Assembly (NCBI RefSeq): GCF_016458235.1
Contig: NZ_JAEMHK010000005.1
Span: forward strand, 62,001 to 126,000
Reading direction: 5' to 3'
Source of the DNA: Geomonas propionica
GTDB lineage: Bacteria; Desulfobacterota; Desulfuromonadia; Geobacterales; Geobacteraceae
DNA length: 64,000 nt
Made by a program: the position numbers and the translations under genes. Positions within the stretch are counted from its first letter, which is position 1. Each line of letters opens with the position of its first letter. This document shows, one piece after another, positions 1 through 7,962 of the stretch. The notes under the pieces are model-generated. The model did no database searches. It was not told the DNA's origin and saw only the letters and a program-made list of their open reading frames with translations.

Positions 1-1446
1 GGAGCGCAGCAGGTCGGCGTCGTCGGTTGCTGGCGGCTGGGGAGCGGCCGGAGTGGGGGCGGGGGGCGCCGGTTCCGGGGACACCTGCGCCGGGGCCGAA
101 TGCGGCTCGGCATCTTCCCCCCACGGCCTTTGTTCCCCGAGCCACGCCCTCGCCAGCCGGATCTGATCCTCGGTGAGGGGGGCGCCGTCGTCGAAATCCT
201 GCGGCAGGGGCTGGCGCGGCGGGGCAGCGGCCGCGGTCGGTGCTCCCACGCCGCTCCTTACATAGTAGAAGCTGCGCTCCTTGCGCTTTAACTCAAGTTC
301 CAACCCCCGCTGCAGCAAGGTCTCCGAATGTCCCAGGAAAAGAAAGCCCCCGGGTTTGAGCGCCTGCGTGAAACGCTGCAGCATGCCAGCGGCGGTGTCC
401 GGGGTGAAGTAGATCAGCACGTTGCGGCAAAAGACGGCATCGAGTTCCCGCAGTTGGTCGCAGACCGGCTCCCGGCACGGGACGGAAAGGTTCAAGTGCG
501 AAAACTGCACCAGCTGTTTCACCTCGTCCCGGATCAGGAAACTTTCGCCGACCCGCCTGAAGTAGCGCGCCGACTGCTCAGGCGTCGTTATCCGCATGGA
601 CCACGGGGAGTAAACCCCTTCGCGCGCCCTTTTCAACGAGCGGTTGTTGATGTCGGTTGCGATGATCCTGATGTCGCGCTGCCGCCAGTCGGGAAGCGCT
701 TCCATGAGGGCCATGGCGATGGAATAGGGCTCCTCGCCGGTTGAGCATCCTGCCGACCAGATCCGGATCGGCGCGGCGCTGGCGGACTGCTCCGCGAAGC
801 GCTCCCGCAGCACGTCGAAATGGGCCGGATAGCGATAGAAGTAGGTCTCGCCGACGGTCAGGAACTGCAAGAGCTTCTGGAGCTCGTGCCGGTCCTCGCC
901 GTGCTCCTTGAGGTACTGCAGGTACTCCTTGAAATCGGTCAGGCGCAGCGCCGACATCCGTTTCAGTAATCCCCGGGTCAGGGCCGGCTGGTTGCGTTTG
1001 TCGAAGTGCAGGCCGCTGTGGGAGAGGATGTGCCGGGAAAAGGAGGCGGCCAGCCGGCTGTCAAGCTCCTGCTCCTGGGGCGGCACCGCCTTTCTGAGCG
1101 CCACCGCGGAGACGTCGTCCAGAAGGCGCTTCACGTCGAGCGGCTTGCCGATGAAGTCGAACACCTGCAATAGTTCCGCCTCGAGCCTCAGGCACTCGGA
1201 GATGACGATGACCGGGACCGAGCGCGGTCCCGACGGCGTCTGTACCCGGTGCTCGATGGCGAGGGGGGCGATCTTCGACGCCTCCATGGCGAGGATGATC
1301 AGGTCCGGCTTCTGCCGCCTGATGGCGGGGAAGGCTTCCTTTTCCCGCTCCACGGAACGGGCGACGTGCCCGGCGCGCTGCAGCAGTTCACCCAGGTAGG
1401 CGGTGAAGGATTCGTTGTCGCTGATGATGAGGATTTGCAGTGGCAA
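1..1446 (-). CDS. CheR-type protein methyltransferase with N-terminal degenerate receiver domain (partial)
   Basis: The gene enters from position 1446 and runs off the window start, giving 482 residues without its C-terminus. Start is TTG at 1446, chosen because AGGAAGAGG lies just upstream. Residues 1-125 look like a response-regulator receiver: D10 and the late lysine in FIGKPLD are kept, but the phospho-acceptor Asp is Ala53 (PDLIILAME). Residues about 140-400 are a CheR domain with the SAM-binding motif SAGCSTGEEPYS and the CheR signature FCRNVLIYF. After that comes a Pro/Ala-rich linker, a common lead-in to a C-terminal TPR region in such proteins. Expected activity is glutamate methylation of chemoreceptors at the membrane. 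The family call is firm; loss of phosphorylation is inferred from one residue. Confidence 0.88.
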   Translation of the reverse strand, partial: MPLQILIISDNESFTAYLGELLQRAGHVARSVEREKEAFPAIRRQKPDLIILAMEASKIAPLAIEHRVQTPSGPRSVPVIVISECLRLEAELLQVFDFIGKPLDVKRLLDDVSAVALRKAVPPQEQELDSRLAASFSRHILSHSGLHFDKRNQPALTRGLLKRMSALRLTDFKEYLQYLKEHGEDRHELQKLLQFLTVGETYFYRYPAHFDVLRERFAEQSASAAPIRIWSAGCSTGEEPYSIAMALMEALPDWRQRDIRIIATDINNRSLKRAREGVYSPWSMRITTPEQSARYFRRVGESFLIRDEVKQLVQFSHLNLSVPCREPVCDQLRELDAVFCRNVLIYFTPDTAAGMLQRFTQALKPGGFLFLGHSETLLQRGLELELKRKERSFYYVRSGVGAPTAAAAPPRQPLPQDFDDGAPLTEDQIRLARAWLGEQRPWGEDAEPHSAPAQVSPEPAPPAPTPAAPQPPATDDADLLRS

Positions 1447-1775
1447 ATGGCTGTTCCTCTTCCTGCATATCTTGGTAACAGGCTCGAAGCGTGACAAGTG
1501 GCGGTAAAACCTGTGTACATCAAAATAAAACGGTCTGGTAAAAGGTAATCAGCCGGAAACACTCCGATACTATTGGTTAACCTTCGGGAGGTCAACTAAA
1601 ATTAATTTCATCGATAGAATCATGTTTTGATGAATTGTCGCGTCGCAAGCCCCTGAAAGATTGCAATCGCAGGCGCCAATGTTAAAAACTTACAATGTTT
1701 TACGGACCCTAATAAAACCATGCGGCAGTCCTGCAACGCGCCGTTTCACCCGGGCTGCTGACCGAAGAGGAAGCC
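1447..1775. other. Noncoding divergent intergenic region
   Basis: About 330 bases separate the divergent cheR-like gene and the epimerase gene. The region is clearly more AT-rich than its surroundings, as expected of a promoter region, but I could not pick a convincing -35/-10 pair or operator. No small gene with a ribosome binding site was seen. Confidence 0.5.
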
Positions 1776-2891
1776 ATGAACGTCCTGCTGGTTGCCGGTG
1801 CTCGACCCAATTTCATGAAGATCGCCCCTATCTACCGCGCCTCCCTTGCCTGCCCGTCGGTGCGCTGCAGCATCGTGCATACCGGCCAACATTACGACCA
1901 GGAGATGTCCGGCACCTTTTTCCAGGAGTTGGAGATCCCGAAGCCGAACTACTCGCTGAACGCGGGCTCCGGCAGCCATGCCGCCCAGACCGCCACCGTG
2001 ATGGTGGCCTTCGAGGAGGTCTGCCTCCAGGAACGTCCCGACCTGGTCCTGGTGGTGGGGGACGTGAACTCCACCTTGGCCTGCTCCATAGTGGCCAAGA
2101 AGTGCGGCATCGAAGTGGCCCACGTGGAGGCCGGGTTGCGCAGTTTCGATCTCGCCATGCCCGAGGAGATCAACCGGATGGTCACCGATGCCATCTCGGA
2201 CCATTTCTTCGTCACCGAGGAGAGCGGCGTCGACAACCTGCTCAGGGAGGGGAAGCCCGCCGGGCGCATCCATGCGGTAGGGCACGTGATGGTGGACAAC
2301 CTCCTGCACCAGGTCGGGTGCCTCTCGCGCCAGGACCAGACGCTGCTCAACGGCTTTCGACTGAAGGAGCAGGCGCGCCCCTACCTGTTCCTCACCCTGC
2401 ACCGCCCCTCCAACGTCGATAGCCGCGAAACCTTCTCGGGGATAGCGGAGGCCCTGAATCGGCTCGCCCAGAGTCGGACCATCATCTTCCCGGTGCATCC
2501 GCGCACCGCCAAGATGATGCGGGAACACGGCGTTCGCCTCTCGGACAAGGTGGTCCTGCTGCCGCCGCTGGGCTACCGGGAGGCCCTGTTCTTGTGGAAG
2601 GATGCCGAGGCGGTCCTGACCGACAGCGGTGGACTCCAGGAAGAAACCACCGCGCTGGGGGTCCCCTGCGTCACCATCAGGGAAAACACGGAGCGCCCCA
2701 TCACCGTGGCAATCGGTAGCAACGTCCTGGCGGGAACCTCGCCGAGTGGGATTCTCAACGGGTTCGAACAAAGCCTGGCCAAGAAGAACACGGCGCAGGT
2801 CCCGCCGCTTTGGGACGGCCGGGCGGCGGAGCGGATCTGGAAAGTGCTGACGCAAGAAGGGGTAGCGCGATCATCCCTTGACACGCAATAA
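1776..2891 (+). CDS. wecB: UDP-N-acetylglucosamine 2-epimerase (non-hydrolysing)
   Basis: A 371-aa protein of usual length for the WecB family, which interconverts UDP-GlcNAc and UDP-ManNAc for surface polysaccharide synthesis in the cytoplasm. Visible motifs are the N-terminal GARPNFMKIAPIY, HTGQHYD, the HVEAGLRSFD segment and LTDSGGLQEE with ENTERPIT near the C-terminus, all characteristic of the GT-B-fold epimerases. The ATG at 1776 follows GAAGAGGAAG. It stands alone rather than in a polysaccharide cluster; the next gene starts about 50 bases later on the same strand. Family assignment is strong; the particular glycan served cannot be told. Confidence 0.93.
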   Translation: MNVLLVAGARPNFMKIAPIYRASLACPSVRCSIVHTGQHYDQEMSGTFFQELEIPKPNYSLNAGSGSHAAQTATVMVAFEEVCLQERPDLVLVVGDVNSTLACSIVAKKCGIEVAHVEAGLRSFDLAMPEEINRMVTDAISDHFFVTEESGVDNLLREGKPAGRIHAVGHVMVDNLLHQVGCLSRQDQTLLNGFRLKEQARPYLFLTLHRPSNVDSRETFSGIAEALNRLAQSRTIIFPVHPRTAKMMREHGVRLSDKVVLLPPLGYREALFLWKDAEAVLTDSGGLQEETTALGVPCVTIRENTERPITVAIGSNVLAGTSPSGILNGFEQSLAKKNTAQVPPLWDGRAAERIWKVLTQEGVARSSLDTQ

Positions 2892-2942
2892 TAGCGGCTA
2901 TACTATATGCGAAACTTTGAATCAAAGATCAGGAGAGCTGCG

Positions 2943-3119
2943 ATGCCAATTTTCGAGTACGTTTGCAACGACTGCGGAACCCGTTTCGAAAAGCTGCACA
3001 AAGGGGGTGCGGAGGCCGCGTGCAACTGCCCGACCTGCGGTTCAGCCGCCGTCAACAAGGCGATGTCCACCTTCGCGACGGGGAACACATCGGAAACGAA
3101 GTGCCACAGCGGCGGCTGA
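2943..3119 (+). CDS. FmdB-type small zinc ribbon protein
   Basis: A 58-aa protein beginning MPIFEYVCNDCG, the standard opening of the FmdB/CxxC putative regulatory family. Two CxxC pairs (CNDC and CPTC) form the likely zinc ribbon, and a short flexible tail ends in CHSGG. The ATG at 2943 is chosen over an upstream in-frame start at 2907 because AGGAGAG precedes it and because the family starts at this residue. It lies about 50 bases behind the epimerase gene and is followed by a strong terminator. Function in this family is not established. Confidence 0.88.
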   Translation: MPIFEYVCNDCGTRFEKLHKGGAEAACNCPTCGSAAVNKAMSTFATGNTSETKCHSGG

Positions 3120-3164
3120 AGGTTCTGACCGGCCGCCCAGTTGGGCGTTGCACGAAGTCGAGAA

Positions 3165-3194
3165 GAGGAGGCCCACGCGGCCTCCTCTTTTTTT
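3165..3194 (+). terminator. Rho-independent terminator after the zinc ribbon gene
   Basis: GAGGAGGCC and GGCCTCCTC form a perfect 9-bp stem with a 5-base loop, followed directly by seven T residues. Confidence 0.93.
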
Positions 3195-3343
3195 GCACCT
3201 CGCTCGCACCTGGCGCCGCTGGAACTACGGTGCCACGCCAAACGCAGGATTTAACTTGACATGCAAAAAGCCGAATGTGTATTGTGCCGATGCGGCTGCG
3301 ACCGCGCGAGAGGACCGGGGCCGGCTGCCGGGGGGAGGACGAT

Positions 3344-3583
3344 ATGACCAAGCTGAAATTGCCGGGATACGGCACCCTTATTCCCATCGCGGTGCTGCTG
3401 GGCTGCGCTCCTTTCGTGCCCGAGCCGCACCTGGTGGAGAAGGTGAAAATGCTCCTGTCGGGGACCCTGGTGCGGCCGTTGGATATATTCGACCTCTTTT
3501 GGCACACCTGGCCTTTCGCTCTTTTGGCCGGTCGGGTAGTGATCGATATGCGCGGCAAGGTGGACACCCCCATCCAGTCGTGA
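3344..3583 (+). CDS. Small inner-membrane protein of unknown function
   Basis: A 79-aa protein starting at ATG 3344 behind GGGAGGA. It has two predicted membrane helices, roughly residues 9-25 (GTLIPIAVLLGCAPFVPEP) and 45-62 (IFDLFWHTWPFALLAGRVV), joined by an amphipathic stretch. I believe similar small proteins recur in Geobacter-like genomes, but I cannot assign a role. It sits 85 bases upstream of the CoA-disulfide reductase gene on the same strand and may share its transcript. Confidence 0.75.
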   Translation: MTKLKLPGYGTLIPIAVLLGCAPFVPEPHLVEKVKMLLSGTLVRPLDIFDLFWHTWPFALLAGRVVIDMRGKVDTPIQS

Positions 3584-3668
3584 TGCGGTGTAGCGGGCGC
3601 GGGTAGGGAACGGTTGGTCGCTGGGGCGGGGGCGCGGAGCCCTGCAGACGAAGCAGCAAGGAGATCTG

Positions 3669-5339
3669 ATGAATAAGAAAATAGTGGTGATCGGCGCTAA
3701 CGCCGCCGGGGCCAAGGCCGCCGCCAAGGCACGAAGGACGAATCCCAAGGCCGAGATCATCGTGCTCGACCGCGGCAACTTCATATCGTACGGCGCCTGC
3801 GGCATCCCGTACTACCTTTCCGACACCGTGAAGGAGTTGAAGGAACTGATGAGCACCCCGGTAGGTGTGGTACGCGACGCCAACTTCTTCAATAAGGTCA
3901 AGGGCGTTTCGGTGCGCACCAACACCGAAGTGATCGGCATCGATCGGGAGCGCAAGGTGGTCCGCCTGCGTGAGGGGGCCGCGGAGACCGAGCTTTCCTA
4001 CGACAAGCTGGTGCTGGCGACCGGCAGTTCCCCCGTGGTGCCTCCCATCGAGAATGTTTCTCTGCCCAACGTCTTCACGGTGAAGTCGATCGAGGACGCG
4101 GAACTGCTCAAGGAACGCGCCGTAGCAGGTGCCGCGGCGTGCATCATCGGCGCGGGGCTGATCGGCCTGGAGACGGCGGAAGCGCTGCAGGGCAAGGGGA
4201 TGCGGGTGACCCTGGTGGAGATGCGCGACCAACTCCTGCCGGGCGTCCTCGACCCGGAGGTCGCTGCGGTGGTTGAGAAGCAGGTGAAACTGCAGGGCGT
4301 GACGGTGCTGACCGGCAGCGCGGTCACCGCTTTCGCCGGCGAGGGGAGGGTGCAGCAGGTGATCGCCGGGGGGCAGCAGGTAGCCGCCGACCTGGTGGTG
4401 CTCGCCCCCGGGGTGAGGCCGAACGTGGCCTTGGCCCGGGACGCAGGGCTTGCCATCGGTGTCACCGGTGCCATCGCGGTGAACGAGCGGCAGGCGACCA
4501 GCGACCCCGACATCTACGCCTGCGGCGACTGCTGCGAGACCACGCACCTCGTCACCGGCAAAAAGGTGTTCATCCCGCTCGGGAGCACCGCCAACAAGCA
4601 GGGGCGGGTCGCCGGGATCAACGCGGCGGGCGGGGAAGCGACCTTCGCCGGCGTCATCGGCACCAGCATCCTGAAGATATTTAACGTCAACGCGGGCAAG
4701 ACCGGCCTCACCGAGAACGAGGCCCGCGCCCTGGGGTTCGATGTGGAGACCGTGCTCTCCCCGGCGCCGGACCGCGCCCATTTTTATCCCGGCGCCAAGC
4801 CGATCCTCTTGAAGCTGGTCGCCGAGCGCGGCACCGGCCGTTTCCTCGGGCTGCAGGCGGCGGGTGAGGGGGCCGTGGACAAACGGCTCGACGCGGCTGC
4901 CGCCGCCATCACCTTCCGGGCCAGCGTGGAGCAGTTGTCCCAGTTGGACTTGGCCTACGCGCCCCCCTACAGCGCCGCCATGGACAACCTCATCGTCGCC
5001 GCCGACATCATGAAGAATAAGCTTGCCGGCCACGCTCGCGGCATCTCGGCGCGGGAGGTGAAAAGAAAGCTCGACGACGGGGACGACTTCATCCTGCTGG
5101 ACGTCCGCTCCCCCGCCGAGCACGGCGAGATCGGCCTCGCGGGGGCGAAACTGATCCCGCTGGGAGCGCTGCGCGAGCGGTTGGACGAGCTCCCGAGGGA
5201 CAAGGAGATCGTCGCCTTCTGCAAGATCAGCCTCAGGGGATACGAGGCGCAGAAGATTCTCGATGCGGCCGGCTTCGCCGACGTCAAGTTCATGGACGGT
5301 GGCATCATGGCCTGGCCCTACCGCTTCCGGGACCAGTGA
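3669..5339 (+). CDS. CoA-disulfide reductase-like flavoprotein with C-terminal rhodanese domain
   Basis: A 556-aa two-domain protein. Residues 1-450 are an FAD/NAD(P)-dependent disulfide reductase: FAD-binding VVIGANAAGAKAA at the N-terminus, the single redox cysteine C44 in SYGACGIPYY (typical of CoA-disulfide reductase and NADH oxidase, which lack a CxxxxC pair), and an NAD-binding GAGLIGLETAE. Residues about 465-556 are a rhodanese domain with the active-site loop starting at C518 (FCKISLRGY). Members of this fused class reduce CoA-disulfides, CoA-persulfides or polysulfide. RBS AAGGAGA precedes ATG 3669. The sulfur substrate is inferred from the family. Confidence 0.9.
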   Translation: MNKKIVVIGANAAGAKAAAKARRTNPKAEIIVLDRGNFISYGACGIPYYLSDTVKELKELMSTPVGVVRDANFFNKVKGVSVRTNTEVIGIDRERKVVRLREGAAETELSYDKLVLATGSSPVVPPIENVSLPNVFTVKSIEDAELLKERAVAGAAACIIGAGLIGLETAEALQGKGMRVTLVEMRDQLLPGVLDPEVAAVVEKQVKLQGVTVLTGSAVTAFAGEGRVQQVIAGGQQVAADLVVLAPGVRPNVALARDAGLAIGVTGAIAVNERQATSDPDIYACGDCCETTHLVTGKKVFIPLGSTANKQGRVAGINAAGGEATFAGVIGTSILKIFNVNAGKTGLTENEARALGFDVETVLSPAPDRAHFYPGAKPILLKLVAERGTGRFLGLQAAGEGAVDKRLDAAAAAITFRASVEQLSQLDLAYAPPYSAAMDNLIVAADIMKNKLAGHARGISAREVKRKLDDGDDFILLDVRSPAEHGEIGLAGAKLIPLGALRERLDELPRDKEIVAFCKISLRGYEAQKILDAAGFADVKFMDGGIMAWPYRFRDQ

Positions 5340-5366
5340 CGGACAAGACACTATCGCGCAGTACGG

Positions 5367-5394
5367 GGGACCGCCTGATCGCGGTCCCTTTTTT
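5367..5394 (+). terminator. Rho-independent terminator after the CoA-disulfide reductase gene
   Basis: GGGACCGC and GCGGTCCC pair around a 6-base loop and are followed by six T residues. Confidence 0.92.
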
Positions 5395-5451
5395 ACGGAT
5401 CAGCTCCGGTTAGAGCCGACCCTTTTTTGCGGAGAGAGAGGCGGTCCGTCA

Positions 5452-5481
5452 CCTGTAGGGGCGAATAATCATTCGCCCGTC
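5452..5481. repeat. Dispersed palindromic repeat, copy 1
   Basis: The core GGGCGAATAATCATTCGCCC is a hairpin with 8-bp arms and a 4-base loop. About 27 bases (CTGTAGGGGCG onward) recur in reverse orientation at 63364-63390. Both copies lie at or just past gene ends. Confidence 0.85.
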
Positions 5482-5519
5482 ACTTTCCGCTTATTCACGC
5501 GCATACATCCAAAGTTGCC

Positions 5520-5548
5520 GAATATTCCGCAGTTGTCAGGGAATATTC
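5520..5548. promoter_or_regulatory. Paired GAATATTC palindromes, candidate activator site
   Basis: GAATATTC occurs at 5520-5527 and again at 5541-5548, centres 21 bp apart, that is two helical turns. GTTGTC followed shortly by GAATATTCTC also occurs at 19819-19833, again upstream of a sigma-54-like promoter. Role is inferred. Confidence 0.4.
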
Positions 5549-5627
5549 TCCAACACCTGTGCCCGGCAGCGGAACTATGGTTGGCGGGAAGGCCGTAAAA
5601 TCGGCTGGTTAGCTGCGGACGGAGCAA

Positions 5628-5645
5628 CCGGCACGTAACTTGATA
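5628..5645 (+). promoter_or_regulatory. Sigma-54-like promoter upstream of the M23 peptidase gene
   Basis: CCGGCACG, four bases, then TTGAT matches the -24/-12 sigma-54 consensus with correct spacing except that the -12 GC reads GA. It lies about 50 bases before the GTG start. Weak alone; the shared upstream palindrome adds support. Confidence 0.35.
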
Positions 5646-5692
5646 TAGCCCCCTTGTCCTGTGCAGCACATCTTCTTTTGATTGGATCACGC

Positions 5693-6277
5693 GTGACACG
5701 CTACCTGCTTTTCATCCTGACCATCCTTCTATGCAGCGCCCCCCTGCCTGCGCTGGCCGGCGGCGCCCTTCCGGTGGATGGCGTGGTCACCTCGGGCATC
5801 GGCTGGCGGCTCGATCCTTTCGGTAGCGGCAAACTCGCCTTTCACCGCGGCATCGACATCGCCGTCCCCACCGGCACGGCGGTACGGGCGACGCGTGGCG
5901 GGAAAGTGATCTTCGCCGGGGAGCGTCGCGGCTACGGTGCCACCGTGATCGTGGCGCACGACAACGGGGACCGCACGCTGTACGGGCATAACTCGAAACT
6001 GAACGTGCGTTCAGGGGAACTGGTCGAGGCAGGGGCGGTGCTCGCCTTCTCCGGTAACAGCGGCAGGTCCACCGGTCCTCACGTTCACTACGAGCAGATA
6101 GCGGGCGGTGGTCCGCTGCCGGCCGCCACCGAAGAGGCCGGCGAGGTCGCTGCTGCCGACCCGCACCAGCGTCCCCAGGTCCTGACCGGCGAGGAGCGTC
6201 GGCTCCTGGAGCAGCAGATCGACGAATCGCTGCGCTCCCTGTTGAACAACATAAAGTCCGAAATCAACGGCGGCTAA
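5693..6277 (+). CDS. Secreted M23 (LytM-type) metallopeptidase
   Basis: A 194-aa protein with an N-terminal signal peptide (TRYLLFILTILLCSAPLPALA) and one M23 domain at about residues 25-145. The zinc-binding residues are visible as HRGID (HxxxD) and HVHYE (HxH). Such enzymes cut peptidoglycan cross-bridges or activate amidases in the periplasm. The start is uncertain: GTG at 5693 puts the signal peptide at the very N-terminus, but its ribosome site is weak; an in-frame TTG at 5654 is the alternative. The region after the domain is acidic and ends in a likely helix. Single gene bounded by terminators. Confidence 0.85.
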   Translation: MTRYLLFILTILLCSAPLPALAGGALPVDGVVTSGIGWRLDPFGSGKLAFHRGIDIAVPTGTAVRATRGGKVIFAGERRGYGATVIVAHDNGDRTLYGHNSKLNVRSGELVEAGAVLAFSGNSGRSTGPHVHYEQIAGGGPLPAATEEAGEVAAADPHQRPQVLTGEERRLLEQQIDESLRSLLNNIKSEINGG

Positions 6278-6288
6278 ACGGTGTTATT

Positions 6289-6330
6289 GGCACACCCTTG
6301 TTAACCTCCTCCGGGGTGTGCCTTTTTTTT
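6289..6330 (+). terminator. Rho-independent terminator after the M23 gene
   Basis: GGCACACCC pairs with GGGTGTGCC over a 16-base loop and is followed by eight T residues. Confidence 0.92.
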
Positions 6331-6354
6331 CATCTGGCTCCGCAACATACAAGA

Positions 6355-6386
6355 AAAGGCCCGCCCCCTCATTGGGGCGGGCCTTT
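6355..6386. terminator. Second, possibly bidirectional terminator
   Basis: AAAGGCCCGCCCC and GGGGCGGGCCTTT form a perfect 13-bp stem with a 6-base loop. Short A and T tracts flank it, so it could end both the M23 transcript and, on the other strand, the nitroreductase transcript. Confidence 0.75.
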
Positions 6387-6401
6387 CTTTATTCGCACAT
6401 C

Positions 6402-6515
6402 CTCCTCCCCCTCCCTTGACGGGAGGGGGGCGGGGGGTGGGTGAAGCCGCAAGCTTTTGGTGATGATGGCATCATCCCCCACCCCCTTACCCCCTCCCGC
6501 AAGGGGAGGGGGGAC
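6402..6515. repeat. G/C-rich inverted repeat element
   Basis: Two copies of a CCCTCCC-hairpin-GGGAGGG unit (about 6407-6430 and 6488-6512) face each other around a short spacer, with CCCACCC/GGGTGGG stretches between them. The whole can fold into one long imperfect stem. It looks like a dispersed intergenic repeat; no coding capacity is evident. Confidence 0.7.
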
Positions 6516-6565
6516 GAAGTCTCGGGATTGCGAGGATCTTCCGCATAGCCGTGCAGTCTGTCGCG

Positions 6566-7087
6566 TTAGGACCAGCGGTTGCGCTTCACCTTTTCGCGCT
6601 GCAGCCTGTCAGCGGGCAGGGGCCTCGGGGTCTCCGCCGGGTGCCCGATGGCGATGATGCACTCCACCTTCACCTGTTCCGGGAGTCCCAGCAGTTCCTG
6701 CACGTACCCTTCCGCGCTCTTTTGCGCGTCGTGCTTGCGCTCCCGGATCTGGGCCCAGCAACTCCCAAGCCCCAGCGACAACGCGGTGCACTGTACCAAG
6801 ATGGCGGCGATGGAGCAGTCCTCGATCCAGACGTCGGATTTGGTGCTGTCGGCACAGACCACGATGGCGAGCGGGGCTCGGGCCACGAACTCCGAGCCGT
6901 GCTGCTTGGATGCCGCCAGTTGCTGAAGCAGCTCGGGGTCGTCCACCACCATGAATTCCCACGGGTTCAGGCTGCGTGAGGCGGGCGCTCTCAGCGCGGC
7001 CTCTATCAGTGTCTCGACGGCCTCGGTGGATACCGGCTCATCGGTGAATTTTCGAATGCTGCGGCGTTTGCGTAACAGTTCAATCAT
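6566..7087 (-). CDS. Nitroreductase family protein
   Basis: A 173-aa FMN-dependent nitroreductase-fold protein. The N-terminal motif RRSIRKFTDEPV, the helix LIEAALRAPASRSLNPWEF and the late GLGSCW segment are the usual FMN-binding features, and IAIGHPAE near the C-terminus is typical. These enzymes reduce nitro compounds, quinones or flavins with NAD(P)H in the cytoplasm; the physiological substrate cannot be read from sequence. Start ATG 7087 follows AAGGGAATG. It is transcribed divergently from the TetR regulator gene with 225 bases between, so it might also be under that regulator, though no palindrome lies close to its own start. Confidence 0.9.
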   Translation of the reverse strand: MIELLRKRRSIRKFTDEPVSTEAVETLIEAALRAPASRSLNPWEFMVVDDPELLQQLAASKQHGSEFVARAPLAIVVCADSTKSDVWIEDCSIAAILVQCTALSLGLGSCWAQIRERKHDAQKSAEGYVQELLGLPEQVKVECIIAIGHPAETPRPLPADRLQREKVKRNRWS

Positions 7088-7254
7088 GGCATTCCCTTTT
7101 CAGTGTGGTGGCGCGCTGCGCTGTGACAGAGATGGGAATCTACTCCAAATCCCTGTCGCAGTCAAACCGTCCGTGTTGAGCACCGATTCCCGTCCATTCC
7201 CCCTGCAGACAGCTAACCTTCACCCGTTTTAATCGTTTTTGCCATTTTGCCTTA

Positions 7255-7301
7255 TTGACAGGAATGGGGGAGGGGGAATATAAGGAATGAAGGTTCATTC
7301 C
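7255..7301 (+). promoter_or_regulatory. Promoter and palindromic operator of the tetR-type gene
   Basis: TTGACA (7255-7260), 18 bases, TATAAG (7279-7284). Overlapping the end of the -10 is a perfect palindrome, GGAATGAA-GG-TTCATTCC (7284-7301), ending 11 bases before the start codon. This is the expected arrangement for autorepression by the adjacent TetR protein. A lone TTCATTCC half-site occurs at 7932-7939, ahead of the efflux genes. Confidence 0.82.
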
Positions 7302-7312
7302 GCAGGAGAGAC

Positions 7313-7918
7313 ATGATGGATAAATCCCACAAGTGTGACAAGACAGACAAGTGCGCCGAGAAGCGCGAAGCCATCATCCAGGCGGCTCTCGAACTGGTGG
7401 CGGAGCAGGGCTTCCACGGTGCCCCCATGGCGATGATCGCGGAAAAGGCCGGCGTCGGCGCCGGGACCATCTACCGCTACTTCGAGAACAAGGACGACCT
7501 GATCCGCTGGATCTACAAGAACGTCGAAGAACGTTTCGTCGAGGTGATGATGCAGGGGTATCCCGAGGACGGGCCGGTGCGCGAGCGCCTGGTGCACATC
7601 GGGACGGCGCTGGTGCGCCATCTGATCAGCGAGCCGCTGCAACTGCGCTTCGTCGAGCAGTTCCACAACTCCCCCTACGGCGTGGACCACCGGCGCGAGA
7701 AGATCTTCGGCCAGGGGAGAAAGGACGTCATCAGCGAACTGTTCCACGAGGCGGTGGAGCAGCAAATCTTCAAGCCGCTGGAGCTGGCCATCCTGTTCGC
7801 GCTCTTTTTCGGTCCCTTGATCGACATCTGTCGCGACCACATCCTGGGGTTCATCAAGCTGGATGATGCGCTGATCGAGCAGGTGGTCGGCGCCTGCTGG
7901 GACGCGCTGCGTCGCTAG
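7313..7918 (+). CDS. TetR/AcrR family repressor, likely of the downstream RND pump
   Basis: A 201-aa TetR regulator. Residues about 15-65 form the helix-turn-helix domain (AIIQAALELVAEQGFHG, then AEKAGVGAGTIYRYFENKDD). The rest is the helical ligand-binding and dimer domain. ATG occurs twice in a row (7313 and 7316); AGGAG spacing slightly favours 7316. The gene sits directly ahead of the efflux operon in the same direction with a palindromic operator over its own promoter. Repression of the pump and release by its substrates is the usual arrangement for AcrR-type proteins; the ligand is unknown. Confidence 0.92.
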   Translation: MMDKSHKCDKTDKCAEKREAIIQAALELVAEQGFHGAPMAMIAEKAGVGAGTIYRYFENKDDLIRWIYKNVEERFVEVMMQGYPEDGPVRERLVHIGTALVRHLISEPLQLRFVEQFHNSPYGVDHRREKIFGQGRKDVISELFHEAVEQQIFKPLELAILFALFFGPLIDICRDHILGFIKLDDALIEQVVGACWDALRR

Positions 7919-7962
7919 CGTTGACGGATCGTTCATTCCTAAAGTAACGCGAGGTTTTTCCG

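Noticed and set aside
3378-5351. 657-codon open frame antisense to the CoA-disulfide reductase gene
   Set aside because: High-GC codon use opens long frames opposite real genes. The product is low-complexity His/Gly/Asp/Leu-rich and matches no family, while the sense strand is a clear flavoprotein.
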